From: DAOUAE01 sp034433795
GTDB taxonomy: Bacteria > Chloroflexota > UBA6077 > FW602-bin22 > DAOUAE01
DNA: 64,000 bases
Reading direction: 5' to 3'
Assembly: GCA_034433795.1 (NCBI GenBank)
Contig: DAOUAE010000029.1
Coordinates: forward strand, 62,001 to 126,000
Shown one piece after another: positions 24,208-33,496 of this stretch. The stretch's first letter is position 1; every line of letters starts with the position of its first letter. Below the pieces are notes generated by a model that did not search any database, was not told the origin of the DNA, and saw nothing but the letters and a program-made list of their open reading frames with translations. Made by a program: the position numbers and the translations under genes.

Positions 24208-24786
24208 ATGCCCGACTGGACGCTCGCGGCGGCGGGGCACTGGGAGCGCACCTATGGACGCCCGGCCGTGCTCTACCTGGCGCAGACGGTCCGGCCGGCG
24301 GAGGCGACGATGATCCGGGCCAGCCAGCGGCACGGCCGGGCTCACGATATCACGCTCCTGATCCGGGGGCCTGACGGCCGGCTGGCGGTCATCGCCAAGC
24401 ACTCCTACCCGCCGGGCGCCTTCCGAGCGCCCTCAGGGGGCCTCCGGCCGGACGAGCCGCTGGAGGTCGGCGCTCTCCGCGAGGCCTACGAGGAGACCGG
24501 CCTGGCCATTCAACTGGGGCGCTATCTCCTGCGGGTCCTGGCCCTCTTCACCACCGAGCGCGACACCATCCCCTGGCTGACCCATGTCTTCACCGCCCGC
24601 GTCGTCGGCGGCCAGTTGGCCAGCCACGACCCGCAGGAGATCCGCGACGTGGCCTGGGTGACCCTGGCCGATCTGCAGGGACCCATCCGACGAGCGCTGC
24701 TGGCCGATGGACGGCCGCTCTTCCGCTATCGTGTTCGCCTGACAGACGAAGCGGTGGCCTGTCTGGCGAGAAACTGTCCGGGCTAG
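24208..24786 (+). CDS. Nudix hydrolase
   Basis: The 192-residue protein contains a complete Nudix box, G-x5-E-x7-REAYEETGL, near residues 75-97. This motif binds magnesium and hydrolyses nucleoside diphosphates linked to another moiety. The first 45 residues are unusual (WTLAAAGHWERTYGRPAVLYLA) and may form a small extra domain or a substrate lid. It is the last gene of the cluster. The stop is followed by a 630-base gene-poor stretch. Confidence 0.88.
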   Translation: MPDWTLAAAGHWERTYGRPAVLYLAQTVRPAEATMIRASQRHGRAHDITLLIRGPDGRLAVIAKHSYPPGAFRAPSGGLRPDEPLEVGALREAYEETGLAIQLGRYLLRVLALFTTERDTIPWLTHVFTARVVGGQLASHDPQEIRDVAWVTLADLQGPIRRALLADGRPLFRYRVRLTDEAVACLARNCPG

Positions 24787-24920
24787 CCGTTTCTCATCCG
24801 GTCGGTTCCGCGGAACAGAGGTGCCGATCAGGGGTCTGGCCTCAGCGGCCGTGGGTCGGACCCCGATTAGGAAAGCGAACTGTAGCCGGGGACGCGGGCG
24901 AGACGGCTGACGCTGTCTCG

Positions 24921-25232
24921 GTCTTGCTACTGACGGCTCTGGCCGGTCGTCTCCCGTACGCCTCTCGCTTCCTGACCGGTACTGCTCAGCTGGCTGACTG
25001 TTCTGGCCTGTGGACCGCTCGCGGTCCAGACCGGTGACGATGTCGACCGTCCGGTCATCGACAGGTCGACACGATGGTGCCGCATCACCAGGCCGCCCTC
25101 GAGATGGCCCGGATCGCTCAGAGACGGGCGGAGCACGCGGAACCGACACAGATGGCGGCCGCGGTTCTTCGTGGGCAGCCGGGAGAGATCGCTTAGATTA
25201 CACAGTGGCGGCAGTGGTACGGGGCCGCCTGA
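24921..25232 (+). pseudogene. Decayed DUF305-family gene
   Basis: In the gene-poor stretch 24787-25415 a reading frame from 25074 gives MVPHHQAALEMARIAQRRAE, close to the MxPHHxxAxxMA core of DUF305 proteins, which are small exported, often metal-associated proteins. Translation stops at TAG 25194-25196. The same frame then continues ITQWRQWYGAA to TGA 25230, matching the family's normal end (EIAQM..W...WYG), so one CAG-to-TAG change explains the early stop. Just upstream, VDRPVID in another frame resembles the FDRxFID that should precede the core, implying an indel near 25050-25073. VLLLTALAG at 24921 could be a lipoprotein-signal remnant. No intact start is seen. Confidence 0.6.
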
Positions 25233-25367
25233 ACCTCGCCGGCGGCAGCTCTCCGTGTCCGGCGCCGGCCAGGAACGCTGAACGGAGTGCGATCGCTCCG
25301 CTGGCGGGAGAGCATGGCCAGAAGGTCTGAGTCAGCGAGGGCGGCTCCGGGCGACCGGTGGGCGCGG

Positions 25368-25397
25368 TTGACAACGTCGCGGCCCGGAGGCGATAAT
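25368..25397 (+). promoter_or_regulatory. Strong promoter of the GH1 gene
   Basis: Consensus TTGACA (25368-25373) and GATAAT (25392-25397) are 18 bases apart. The start would be near 25404, about 12 bases before ATG 25416. Confidence 0.65.
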
Positions 25398-25415
25398 CAC
25401 AGCCGCACCGCGACG

Positions 25416-26852
25416 ATGGACACGAACGCCGCGCCCGCCGCCAGTCGATTCCAGGCAGCCCCATCGTGGCCGGTCGACGGACAGCCCTCGCCGGGGGCCG
25501 GGTCTGCTCCGGTCCTGTTCGCGTTTCCGCCCGGCTTCCTCTGGGGGACAGCCACCGCCGCCCATCAGGTCGAGGGGCAGAACTTCAACTCCGACTGGTG
25601 GCTCTGGGAGCAGCAGCCGGGGCGCATTCGTGACGGCTCGACCTCCCGGCTGGCCTGTGACCACCTGCGGCGCTACCGCGAGGACTTCGACCTCCTGGCC
25701 CATCTCCACCAGAACGCTCATCGTCTGTCGGTCGAGTGGGCCCGCATCGAGCCCCGGCCCGGCGAGTTCGACCCGGCCGCGCTGGCCCACTACCGCCGGG
25801 TGCTGGAGGCCCTGCGGGAGCGCGGGATCGAACCCATCGTCACCCTGCATCATTTCACCAACCCGCGCTGGCTGGCCGAACGGGGTGGCTGGGAGCGTCC
25901 CGAGGTCGTCGACCTCTTCAGCCGCTATGTCCGCCGGGTGGTGGCCGAATACGATGATCTGGTCCGCTACTGGGTGACCATCAACGAGCCCGGCGTCTAC
26001 GCCTATATGAGCTACCTCGAAGGGCTCTGGCCGCCCGGCGTCCGCAGCCGGCGGCGGGCCTTCCAGGTGGCCCGCCATATGGCCTACGCCCACGCTCGCG
26101 CCTACCATACGGTCCACGACACCAGCCGCCGGGGCGACGTCCGGGTGGGCCTGGCGCATCACATGCGCATCTTCGATCCGCACCGTCCCCGCGTCGTTCT
26201 CGACCGGGTCCTGGCCCGGATCGCCGACTATCTTTTCAACTGGTGCCTGCTCTGTGCGCTCATCGACGGCGTGTTTCGTTTCCCGCTCGGCTACGGCCAG
26301 CGGGTCGCTCTGGCCCGCGACAGCCTGGACTTCATCGGCCTGAACTACTACAGCCGCGACCGGGTCACCTTCGACATCCGTCGGCCGCACCGTCTCTTCG
26401 GCCGTGACCACCCTCCCACAAGCGGCAGCCACGCCCCACTCTCGGGGTGGGAGATCTATCCCGAGGGGATCTACCGTCTCCTGCGGGCCCTGAGCCGCTT
26501 CAACAAGCCGATCCTGATCACCGAGAACGGCATTGCCGAGGAGGGCGATGACCTGCGCCCGGCCTTTATCCTGAGCCACCTTCTTTACGTCCATCGGGCC
26601 ATCGCCGAGGGGGCGCCGGTCATCGGCTACCTGCACTGGTCGGCTCTGGACAACTTCGAATGGATCGAAGGGCTGCGCTGGCGCTTCGGCCTCATCCACG
26701 TGGATTTCGCCACCCAGGAGCGGCGGATCAAGCCCAGCGGCTACCTTTATGGTCAGATCGCGGCGGCCAACGGCCTGACTGCTCCTATGATTGAGCGCTA
26801 CGCCCCCGCGCTGGGCGATCTGGTCAAACCGGTGATAAAGATCGCGCCCTGA
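25416..26852 (+). CDS. GH1 family glycosidase (beta-glucosidase-like)
   Basis: From ATG 25416 the 478-residue protein has a Pro/Ala-rich 33-residue lead, then the GH1 start FPPGFLWGTATAAHQVEG. The acid/base Glu191 is in YWVTINEPGVYAYM and the nucleophile Glu370 in ILITENGIAEEGDD; HWSALDNFEWIEGLRWRFGL near residue 407 lines the aglycone side. GH1 enzymes release beta-linked glucose, galactose or fucose with retention. There is no signal peptide, so it acts on imported oligosaccharides. The ATG was preferred over the longer frame because the promoter lies just before it, although its ribosome-binding site is weak. The stop codon sits inside a 36-bp perfect palindrome. Confidence 0.92.
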   Translation: MDTNAAPAASRFQAAPSWPVDGQPSPGAGSAPVLFAFPPGFLWGTATAAHQVEGQNFNSDWWLWEQQPGRIRDGSTSRLACDHLRRYREDFDLLAHLHQNAHRLSVEWARIEPRPGEFDPAALAHYRRVLEALRERGIEPIVTLHHFTNPRWLAERGGWERPEVVDLFSRYVRRVVAEYDDLVRYWVTINEPGVYAYMSYLEGLWPPGVRSRRRAFQVARHMAYAHARAYHTVHDTSRRGDVRVGLAHHMRIFDPHRPRVVLDRVLARIADYLFNWCLLCALIDGVFRFPLGYGQRVALARDSLDFIGLNYYSRDRVTFDIRRPHRLFGRDHPPTSGSHAPLSGWEIYPEGIYRLLRALSRFNKPILITENGIAEEGDDLRPAFILSHLLYVHRAIAEGAPVIGYLHWSALDNFEWIEGLRWRFGLIHVDFATQERRIKPSGYLYGQIAAANGLTAPMIERYAPALGDLVKPVIKIAP

Positions 26853-26879
26853 CTGCCAGGGCCCTGGCAGTCAGGGCGC
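26844..26879. terminator. 36-bp perfect palindrome between convergent genes (bidirectional hairpin)
   Basis: The two 18-base arms meet at 26861/26862 without any mismatch or spacer, and include the GH1 stop codon (TGA 26850-26852). It lies between the convergent GH1 and fmdB-like genes. On the minus strand it is followed by GATCTTTATC, on the plus strand by no T run, so it is best read as a bidirectional terminator or mRNA-end stabiliser. Confidence 0.6.
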
Positions 26880-26917
26880 AGTCCACGACCCCGCCGGGGT
26901 CAGCTCCAGCGGATCCC

Positions 26918-27091
26918 TCAGGTGGCGCCGCTCGGTCCGCACTCGCCCCCGCTCCGGGCGATGACCGAGAGGCGGCGACGGGTCTGCTCGGCCCCGCACT
27001 GCGGGCAGGGCGGCGTCTCAACCGCTCCCAGCCGCATCAACCGCTCAAAGACCTGTCCACACCGCGGACACTGGTACTCGTAGATCGGCAT
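26918..27091 (-). CDS. FmdB-family zinc-ribbon protein
   Basis: A 57-residue protein that begins MPIYEYQCPRCGQVFERLMR and has CxxC pairs at 8/11 and 29/32 (CPQCG). The MPIYEYxCxxCG start is diagnostic of the FmdB putative regulatory family, a single zinc ribbon of unclear function first noted near formamidase genes. GGGGGAG stands 8 bases before ATG 27091, and the stop is 38 bases before the palindrome. It is shorter than many gene-finder limits. It follows the geranylgeranyl-reductase-like gene by 48 bases and may have its own -10 box at 27126-27131. Confidence 0.88.
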   Translation of the reverse strand: MPIYEYQCPRCGQVFERLMRLGAVETPPCPQCGAEQTRRRLSVIARSGGECGPSGAT

Positions 27092-27125
27092 CCGCCATCT
27101 CCCCCAGAGGACTCAGCCACCCGTT

Positions 27126-27131
27126 ATAATA
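27126..27131 (-). promoter_or_regulatory. -10 box of the fmdB-like gene
   Basis: TATTAT on the minus strand lies 34 bases before ATG 27091, just after the stop of the upstream gene. No clear -35 hexamer is seen. Confidence 0.3.
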
Positions 27132-27139
27132 CCGCATAC

Positions 27140-28249
27140 TCATACAGTCTGGCCAGTCGCCGCCGGCGACCACAGGTGTGACCGGCTCTTTGTGCCGGCG
27201 ATGCTGGCGGCCGCCAGAGCCTGCAGGCGCCGGCTGCGCCGGAGCGCCCACAGCGCCAGGTCCGGCGCTCGGTAGACCACCGCCGCCACCAGCCCCCAGG
27301 CCCGGAGGTCGCGCGCCAGCGTCCGCTGGACCCGGCGGGTGTAGGCCTCCAGATCGGGTTCTTTCCCCTCCAGCCAGCCGCCGACCACCTGGGCGGCCAG
27401 GTCGGCGCTCTTGAGCGCGAAGGCGATCCCCTCGCCGAAGAAGGGGTCGGCCAGACCGGCGGCGTCGCCGACCAGGAGCACGTTTCCGGCCTGGAGCGGA
27501 GCCCCGACCCCGTCCACCGGGATGCGGTGCCCCTGCAGGCGTAGCGGCTCCCGTGGCCGGAGCCCCAGGCGCGCCAGAAAGGCGTGGCAGTGCCGACGGA
27601 GCGCGGGCCAGACCCGCGGATCGAGCGAGCCCAGACCGAGGTTCCAGCGGTCGCCCTTGGGGAAGAGCCAGAAGTAGCCCCAGGGCAGACGGTAGGAGAG
27701 AAGGGCCCGGCCGGCGAAGGGATCCGAGGCCAGCGCGACCTCGGTCTCCAGAGCCACGAACGCCCGCCGCTCGCGGCGCAAGCCCAACCGACGGGCCACC
27801 ACGCTCTCCGCCCCATCGGCGGCGATGACCACCCGGGCCGGCAGCAGCGCGCGCTCGGTCTGGACCACGGCCGGCCGGCCGGGCAGCACCCCCACCACGC
27901 GCTCTCCCGTCCACACCGTAGCGCCGGCCTGGATGGCCAGGTCGAGCAGGTAGGCGTCGAAGGTCGCCCGTTCGACCATCCAGATCGGGTGGCGGTGGTC
28001 GCCCAGGACGAACGGCCGGGTCCAGCGTCCCTCCAGCAGGACCTCCGATACCCGGGCCCGCACCAGGTGATCCGGTGGGCGATCAAATTGTCGGTAGGCT
28101 TTGGGGGAGAGCCCGCCGCCGCACGGTTTCTCACGCGGGAAACGGGCCCGGTCGAGGAGCAGCACCCGTGCTCCCTGCTGAGCCAGCCGGCGGGCGGCCC
28201 AGGCGCCCGCCGGCCCGGCGCCGACCACGATCACCTCCCAGACCGTCAT
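27140..28249 (-). CDS. Geranylgeranyl reductase family FAD-dependent oxidoreductase
   Basis: The 369-residue flavoprotein has an N-terminal FAD loop VIVVGAGPAGAWAARRLA, then PREKPCGGGLSPKAYRQF with the conserved PCGGG signature of the geranylgeranyl reductase family. GDAAGLADPFFGEGIAFALKSA near residue 270 is the second FAD/substrate motif. Members saturate isoprenoid chains of archaeal lipids, quinones or chlorophyll, while others are halogenase- or hydroxylase-like. In a bacterium without other lipid genes nearby, reduction of a menaquinone or carotenoid side chain is a reasonable guess only. It begins 15 bases after the GH57 stop. Confidence 0.85.
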   Translation of the reverse strand: MTVWEVIVVGAGPAGAWAARRLAQQGARVLLLDRARFPREKPCGGGLSPKAYRQFDRPPDHLVRARVSEVLLEGRWTRPFVLGDHRHPIWMVERATFDAYLLDLAIQAGATVWTGERVVGVLPGRPAVVQTERALLPARVVIAADGAESVVARRLGLRRERRAFVALETEVALASDPFAGRALLSYRLPWGYFWLFPKGDRWNLGLGSLDPRVWPALRRHCHAFLARLGLRPREPLRLQGHRIPVDGVGAPLQAGNVLLVGDAAGLADPFFGEGIAFALKSADLAAQVVGGWLEGKEPDLEAYTRRVQRTLARDLRAWGLVAAVVYRAPDLALWALRRSRRLQALAAASIAGTKSRSHLWSPAATGQTV

Positions 28250-28264
28250 CGCTGCCTCGTCGGC

Positions 28265-30409
28265 CTAGCGGGTCAGCAGCGTGATCTCCATCTCTCCCCC
28301 CCAGTGGCCGCCGGGGGCCAGAGCGATGGTCCAGAGAACGGTGGTGCAGGAACCCTGATAGGTCCGCTCGAAGCCGGCCTCGGAGGCCGAGATCGTCTCC
28401 AGCGGGAAGGCCCAGAGCGTCGCCGGCGAGCCGAAGCGCCAGCGGATCTGCCAGCCCAGACCCTCGTGGACCAGGTCTAGCCCACCCAGACCGGGGCGCT
28501 CCAGCTGACTGTCGAAGAAGGCCCGCTCTCCCCCCGGCAGGAGGTAGAAGGCGTCGGGAGCGTGGCCGCTCAGCAGGGCCCAGTTCCACTCGCTGCCGAA
28601 GAGCGCCTCGACCGGCCGGTCGCCAGGGTTGGTGAGCCGGTAGCGGACCCGCACCCGCGGCTCACCCCGGGGGACGATCAGCCGTTTCTCGACCCGCAGC
28701 GGCTGGAAATGCGGCCCCATCCAGACGTGACCGTCACGCCGCAGGACCACCTCGACGCTCTCCGGGGTTGAGAGCACCTCGAATGTGTAGGGCTGATTGA
28801 CAAAGTCGCCCAGTTCCGGGTACTGGCAGCGTCGGAAGTCCTCGAAGCGCGCGCCGATCGGGAGAAAGTGGTCCAGCAGACTCAGCCGACGGTACCAGTC
28901 GTAGTGCAGGTGCTTCTCCAGGCCCGGCTCCTTCACCCGTACCCGCGGGGTGTGGATGGTCTCAACCGCAGAGGCCATGTCCGGCGTGACGACCTCGCCG
29001 CGCTCGATCGCCCGCCGCAGGACCTGATGATAGCCCTCGGGCCGGCGCGTCATGACATTGAGCAGATTGTGCTCTTTGGCCCGCCAGTCCCACTCGAAGA
29101 GGGCGCCGCCCTCGCTCGGTGTCAGGTACAGGTTCTGGACCGTCCCGTGAACCAGCACCTCGGGCCGGGTGTCGGCGTCGAAATCGCGCACGTCCACCTC
29201 CAGCCAGGGATCGGGGCCGAACCGCTCCTGGTCGGCCAGGTTCTCGGCCCGCAGCAGGTGCTGGAAGTTGGCCGTGCGGATGTGGACCAGATAGACGCCG
29301 CCGAAGACCCCGTGCCAGAAGGGGCAGTTGCACTGGCCCATCCACAGCTCGTCGAGGGCCTGGGCGACCACCGGGCCCGATCCCAGGCTGCGCACCTTGT
29401 CGTGGACCAGCAGCATCTTCTTGTGCAGCGTGTTGACCTCGGGATACTTGACCAGGAAGTTCCGCCAGAATCCGCCCCGCAGGAAGCGCAGCAGGTCCGT
29501 CCGGCCCTCCGCGGCCAGCCGGTGCTTGAGGTCGGCCAGTTCGGCGCTCAGGGCCGGCGGCAGAGCCCATTCGGTCATCTCATCGTAGGAGGCGGTCGGC
29601 AGATAGACCCGTCCCAGGGGAGGGAAGTCACGGATGTATTCGCCGGGCGGGATGGTGATGAGCCACTCTTTCTCGCGGGCCAGGGCGCTGAAGAAGTCGT
29701 CCACCCAACCCTTCTCCCAGCAGTGGGCGTAGGTGCCCGGCCAGAGACCGAATTTCTCACCATCGTCGCCCATCACGGCCACCCGCGGGCCGTCCTCGGT
29801 CGCCTGGCTGCGCAGCCAGGCGATGACCTCTTCGACCGGGGCCCAGGGGATGGTGTAGCGCAGGTGCTTGGCGGTGGCGAAGATACGCAGAACCCGGCCC
29901 TGTTCCTCGCTCACGTAGTAGCCGAAAAGGTGGTCCTCGTTCAGCCCCACCGCCTTGAAATGGGTGTCATCGACGATGGTGTAGAGGACTCCGGCCTCGG
30001 CCAGCGGCCGGACCAGGTGCGGCTCCCACACCCGCTCGGCCAGCCAGTAACCGGTCGCCCGGTAGCCGAAATCGCGTTCGACCGCCAGGGTCTGCTTGAC
30101 GATCTGGTCGTGCTTATCGTCGTCGGGGATGATGGCCAGGATCGGCTCGTAGTAGGCGCCGGTCATGATTTCGACCTGGCCGCGGGCCACCAGGGCCCGG
30201 ACCCGGCCGAAGAAGTCGGGATGGTGGGCGAGCAGCCAGTCATGGAGCGGGCCGGAGTAGTGGAGGGCCAGGCGGACGTGAGGGTGCCGCTCCAGCGCGG
30301 CCACCATCGGTTCGTAGGCCTGGCGATAGGCCTGCTCGAACACATGGTCGAAGTTGCCAACCGGCTGATGGTTGTGGAGCGCCAGCGCGAGGTAAAGGCG
30401 CGTGGCCAT
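28265..30409 (-). CDS. GH57 4-alpha-glucanotransferase / alpha-amylase-type enzyme
   Basis: The 714-residue protein starts at ATG 30409 with a GGAAGAG site. GH57 regions are seen in order: HNHQPVG (12-18), RGQVEIMTGAYYEPI (76-90), YWLAERVWEP with nucleophile Glu125, VMGDDGEKFGLWPGT with the acid/base Asp at 215-216, and PTASYDEMTEWALPP. The C-terminal 380 residues form the DUF1925/DUF1926-type beta-sandwich domains. This domain order and length match Thermococcus 4-alpha-glucanotransferase, which transfers alpha-1,4-glucan chains in glycogen metabolism. There is no signal peptide. The gene lies 59 bases after tenA in the same direction. Amylase versus transferase specificity cannot be read from sequence. 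Confidence 0.93.
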   Translation of the reverse strand: MATRLYLALALHNHQPVGNFDHVFEQAYRQAYEPMVAALERHPHVRLALHYSGPLHDWLLAHHPDFFGRVRALVARGQVEIMTGAYYEPILAIIPDDDKHDQIVKQTLAVERDFGYRATGYWLAERVWEPHLVRPLAEAGVLYTIVDDTHFKAVGLNEDHLFGYYVSEEQGRVLRIFATAKHLRYTIPWAPVEEVIAWLRSQATEDGPRVAVMGDDGEKFGLWPGTYAHCWEKGWVDDFFSALAREKEWLITIPPGEYIRDFPPLGRVYLPTASYDEMTEWALPPALSAELADLKHRLAAEGRTDLLRFLRGGFWRNFLVKYPEVNTLHKKMLLVHDKVRSLGSGPVVAQALDELWMGQCNCPFWHGVFGGVYLVHIRTANFQHLLRAENLADQERFGPDPWLEVDVRDFDADTRPEVLVHGTVQNLYLTPSEGGALFEWDWRAKEHNLLNVMTRRPEGYHQVLRRAIERGEVVTPDMASAVETIHTPRVRVKEPGLEKHLHYDWYRRLSLLDHFLPIGARFEDFRRCQYPELGDFVNQPYTFEVLSTPESVEVVLRRDGHVWMGPHFQPLRVEKRLIVPRGEPRVRVRYRLTNPGDRPVEALFGSEWNWALLSGHAPDAFYLLPGGERAFFDSQLERPGLGGLDLVHEGLGWQIRWRFGSPATLWAFPLETISASEAGFERTYQGSCTTVLWTIALAPGGHWGGEMEITLLTR

Positions 30410-30468
30410 CGGCTCTTCCTCCCGTCGACGCGACCGGCGGCACGGGCCGGGGCGGTGGCTCTTCGAAC

Positions 30469-31137
30469 CTACACCGGCCAGCGCTCCAGCCGGTCGGCCA
30501 TGTCCCAAAAGGCCAGTTCGTACCGGCTGGAGGTCAGGAAGATCTCGGCCAGTTGCTGCTGGATCCGCGCCGGCAGGTCGCCGCCGATGCGGTCCAGAAG
30601 CTGCCGGCACCACTCGGCCAGCCGGACGAACTCCTCTGAGGCGTACATCTCGATCCAGCGGGCGTAGCGCGGCTCGGGCGGCAGACCCCGGCGCTTGAGC
30701 GTCTGGCCGATTTCGGCGAACCCCCACAGACAGGGCAGCAGCGCGGCCACCAGGTGTGGGAAGTCGGCGGTGGCCGCCACCCTGAGCAGGAAGTCGGTGT
30801 AGGCCTGGGTCGTCGGGGCCTTGGTCTCGCGCTCCAGGTCCTCCGGCGTGATGCCGAACTCGGCGCAGTAGCTCCGGTGCAGGTCCATTTCGGTCTTGAG
30901 AGTGGCGGAGAGCAGATCGGCGAAGGTGGTCATCGTCGCCAGGTCCGGCGCCCGGGCCACAGCGTACCCAAAGAGCCGGCTGTAGTCGATAAGAAAGAGA
31001 TAATCCTGCCGCACCCAGAAGGCGAATTTCTCGACGGGCAGCGTTCCGTCGCCGATGCCCAGGACCACCGGGTGGCGCAGCTGGGCCTCCCAGACGGGCG
31101 CGGCGTACTGACGCAGACGGGCGCTGAGACTCTCCAC
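30469..31137 (-). CDS. tenA: TenA-family aminopyrimidine aminohydrolase (thiaminase II-like)
   Basis: The 222-residue all-helical protein shows QDYLFLIDYSRLFGYA near residue 44, the catalytic Cys136 in LLPCLWGFAEIG and the C-terminal SSRYELAFWDMA with the conserved Glu. TenA hydrolyses the aminopyrimidine salvaged from degraded thiamine. GTG 31137 was chosen because GGAGG stands 5 bases before it; the longer frame adds 15 residues without homology. No TPP riboswitch is visible upstream. Its link to GH57 may be chance, or tie cofactor salvage to the ThDP enzymes. Confidence 0.9.
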   Translation of the reverse strand: MESLSARLRQYAAPVWEAQLRHPVVLGIGDGTLPVEKFAFWVRQDYLFLIDYSRLFGYAVARAPDLATMTTFADLLSATLKTEMDLHRSYCAEFGITPEDLERETKAPTTQAYTDFLLRVAATADFPHLVAALLPCLWGFAEIGQTLKRRGLPPEPRYARWIEMYASEEFVRLAEWCRQLLDRIGGDLPARIQQQLAEIFLTSSRYELAFWDMADRLERWPV

Positions 31138-31367
31138 CGTTCCTCCCGACCACCAGAGGCTGGGGCCAGCCCTCGTCAGCACCGGCGACCACGCTCTCAG
31201 GCTCTGGCCCCGGTCTCACTCTAATACAGCCCGGGCGGCAGCGCAAGAGCCGCGCCCATCATCAGGGCGGGCGGCCGTGAGACGGCAACGGGCGCCGATG
31301 GACGCCGGCCACGTTTCTGCCGGGCAGACCGCCGCTCTTGATTATGAGGTGGCGCGGCTCGGCAGAG

Positions 31368-31397
31368 AAAAGCCGCCGGCCCCACCGGGCCGGCGGC
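31368..31397 (-). terminator. Intrinsic terminator of the subtilisin gene
   Basis: An 11-bp GC stem (31372-31382 with 31387-31397), loop of four bases, followed on the minus strand by TTTTCTCT. It lies 25 bases after the stop at 31423. Confidence 0.8.
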
Positions 31398-31422
31398 AGA
31401 GCGCGGATAGACGGTCTGACCG

Positions 31423-32697
<1,275 letters not shown>

Positions 32698-32758
32698 GCC
32701 TCTCTCCTGCTCCCCACCGGACGCCGGCGGTCTTTGTCTTGGGGCGGCTATTTCGACT

Positions 32759-32784
32759 ATTATACCGCCTGTCCAGCAGGCGGT
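32759..32784 (-). promoter_or_regulatory. -10 box and putative operator of the subtilisin gene
   Basis: TATAAT on the minus strand (32759-32764) abuts an inverted repeat ACCGCCTG-N5-CAGGCGGT (32764-32784) that fills the -10/-35 spacer, as a repressor site would. The -35 itself is poor. Confidence 0.45.
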
Positions 32785-32896
32785 GTTCCCCTTTGGCGGT
32801 AGGTAGAAAGTCACCCTGCCCGCCCGGTCTCCCACGGCTGACGGGGCCAGGCGCCGGGCGGGGCCCGACCCGCCCTGGGAGCGGTGGAGGGGGCTT

Positions 32897-32925
32897 TTGC
32901 CAGCCGTCCGGCTTCCGTATATACT
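32897..32925 (+). promoter_or_regulatory. Promoter of the lipoprotein gene
   Basis: TTGCCA (32897-32902) and TATACT (32920-32925) are 17 bases apart. The expected start near 32932 is within three bases of ATG 32935, suggesting a leaderless mRNA. Confidence 0.6.
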
Positions 32926-32934
32926 CGCGGCGGT

Positions 32935-33411
32935 ATGACCCATCAGGACCGGTCCAGACCAGCGCGATGGCTCGACCGTCTGCCTCCAGCCCGGCCCCGG
33001 GCGCTCCTCGGTGGGCTGGGACTGGCGGTGGCTCTGCTGGCCGGTTGTCTCTGGACGGGCTCGGCGGCTGCGCCGACCGCGACGCCGGCCGCACCCCTGA
33101 CGCCGGCCGAGGCCACCGCCCGCCTCGGCCAGACGGTGACCGTACGCTTCGTCGTGGCCTGCACCGAGCGGCTGCTCGGCCAGGAGACCCTGCTGCTGAG
33201 TCCGGTCTGCGCGTACCAGTCGCCGTATTTCCGGGTGGTGGTCCCGCCGGCCGTTCTGGCCGACCTGGAGCGGCAGGTTGGACCGGTCCCGGAGCGGGGA
33301 CTGGTCGGTCTCACCGTCGAGGTCCGGGGAGTGATGCGTATCCAGGGGGGATGGTACGAACTGGTCGTCGAACGGGCCGATGACCTCCGGCTGGCCCGGA
33401 GCCGTCGCTGA
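32935..33411 (+). CDS. Small lipoprotein of unknown function
   Basis: The 158-residue protein has a long basic n-region and a lipobox LGLAVALLAGC with Cys near residue 38. An Ala/Pro/Thr linker and a beta-rich domain follow (ATARLGQTVTVRFVVACTER, SPYFRVVVPPAVLADLE, LVGLTVEVRGVMRIQGGWYE). The strand pattern resembles an OB-like fold. ATG 32935 lies 10 bases after the -10 box and no ribosome-binding site is seen, so leaderless translation is likely. It should be anchored on the outer face of the membrane. No family is recognised. Confidence 0.72.
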   Translation: MTHQDRSRPARWLDRLPPARPRALLGGLGLAVALLAGCLWTGSAAAPTATPAAPLTPAEATARLGQTVTVRFVVACTERLLGQETLLLSPVCAYQSPYFRVVVPPAVLADLERQVGPVPERGLVGLTVEVRGVMRIQGGWYELVVERADDLRLARSRR

Positions 33412-33496
33412 GGGTCTGGGACGGGCGCGAGGGCCGCTCCTGGCACGGTTCTTGACCCTGAGACGCCCGGACCTTGGATAGGCAGGGAGGTCTTCG

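Noticed and set aside
30455..30480. TTCGAA on the minus strand resembling a tRNA T-loop
   Set aside because: The flanking five bases do not pair, and no anticodon arm is present; it is at the 3' end of tenA and the following gap.
31138..31230. CCTGAGAG upstream of tenA, looking like part of a TPP riboswitch
   Set aside because: The rest of the THI-box consensus (ACCC..., GAACCTGA...) is missing.
33452..33482. TTGACC as promoter of the 33497 membrane protein
   Set aside because: No acceptable -10 lies at 16-19 bases; too weak to list as a feature.
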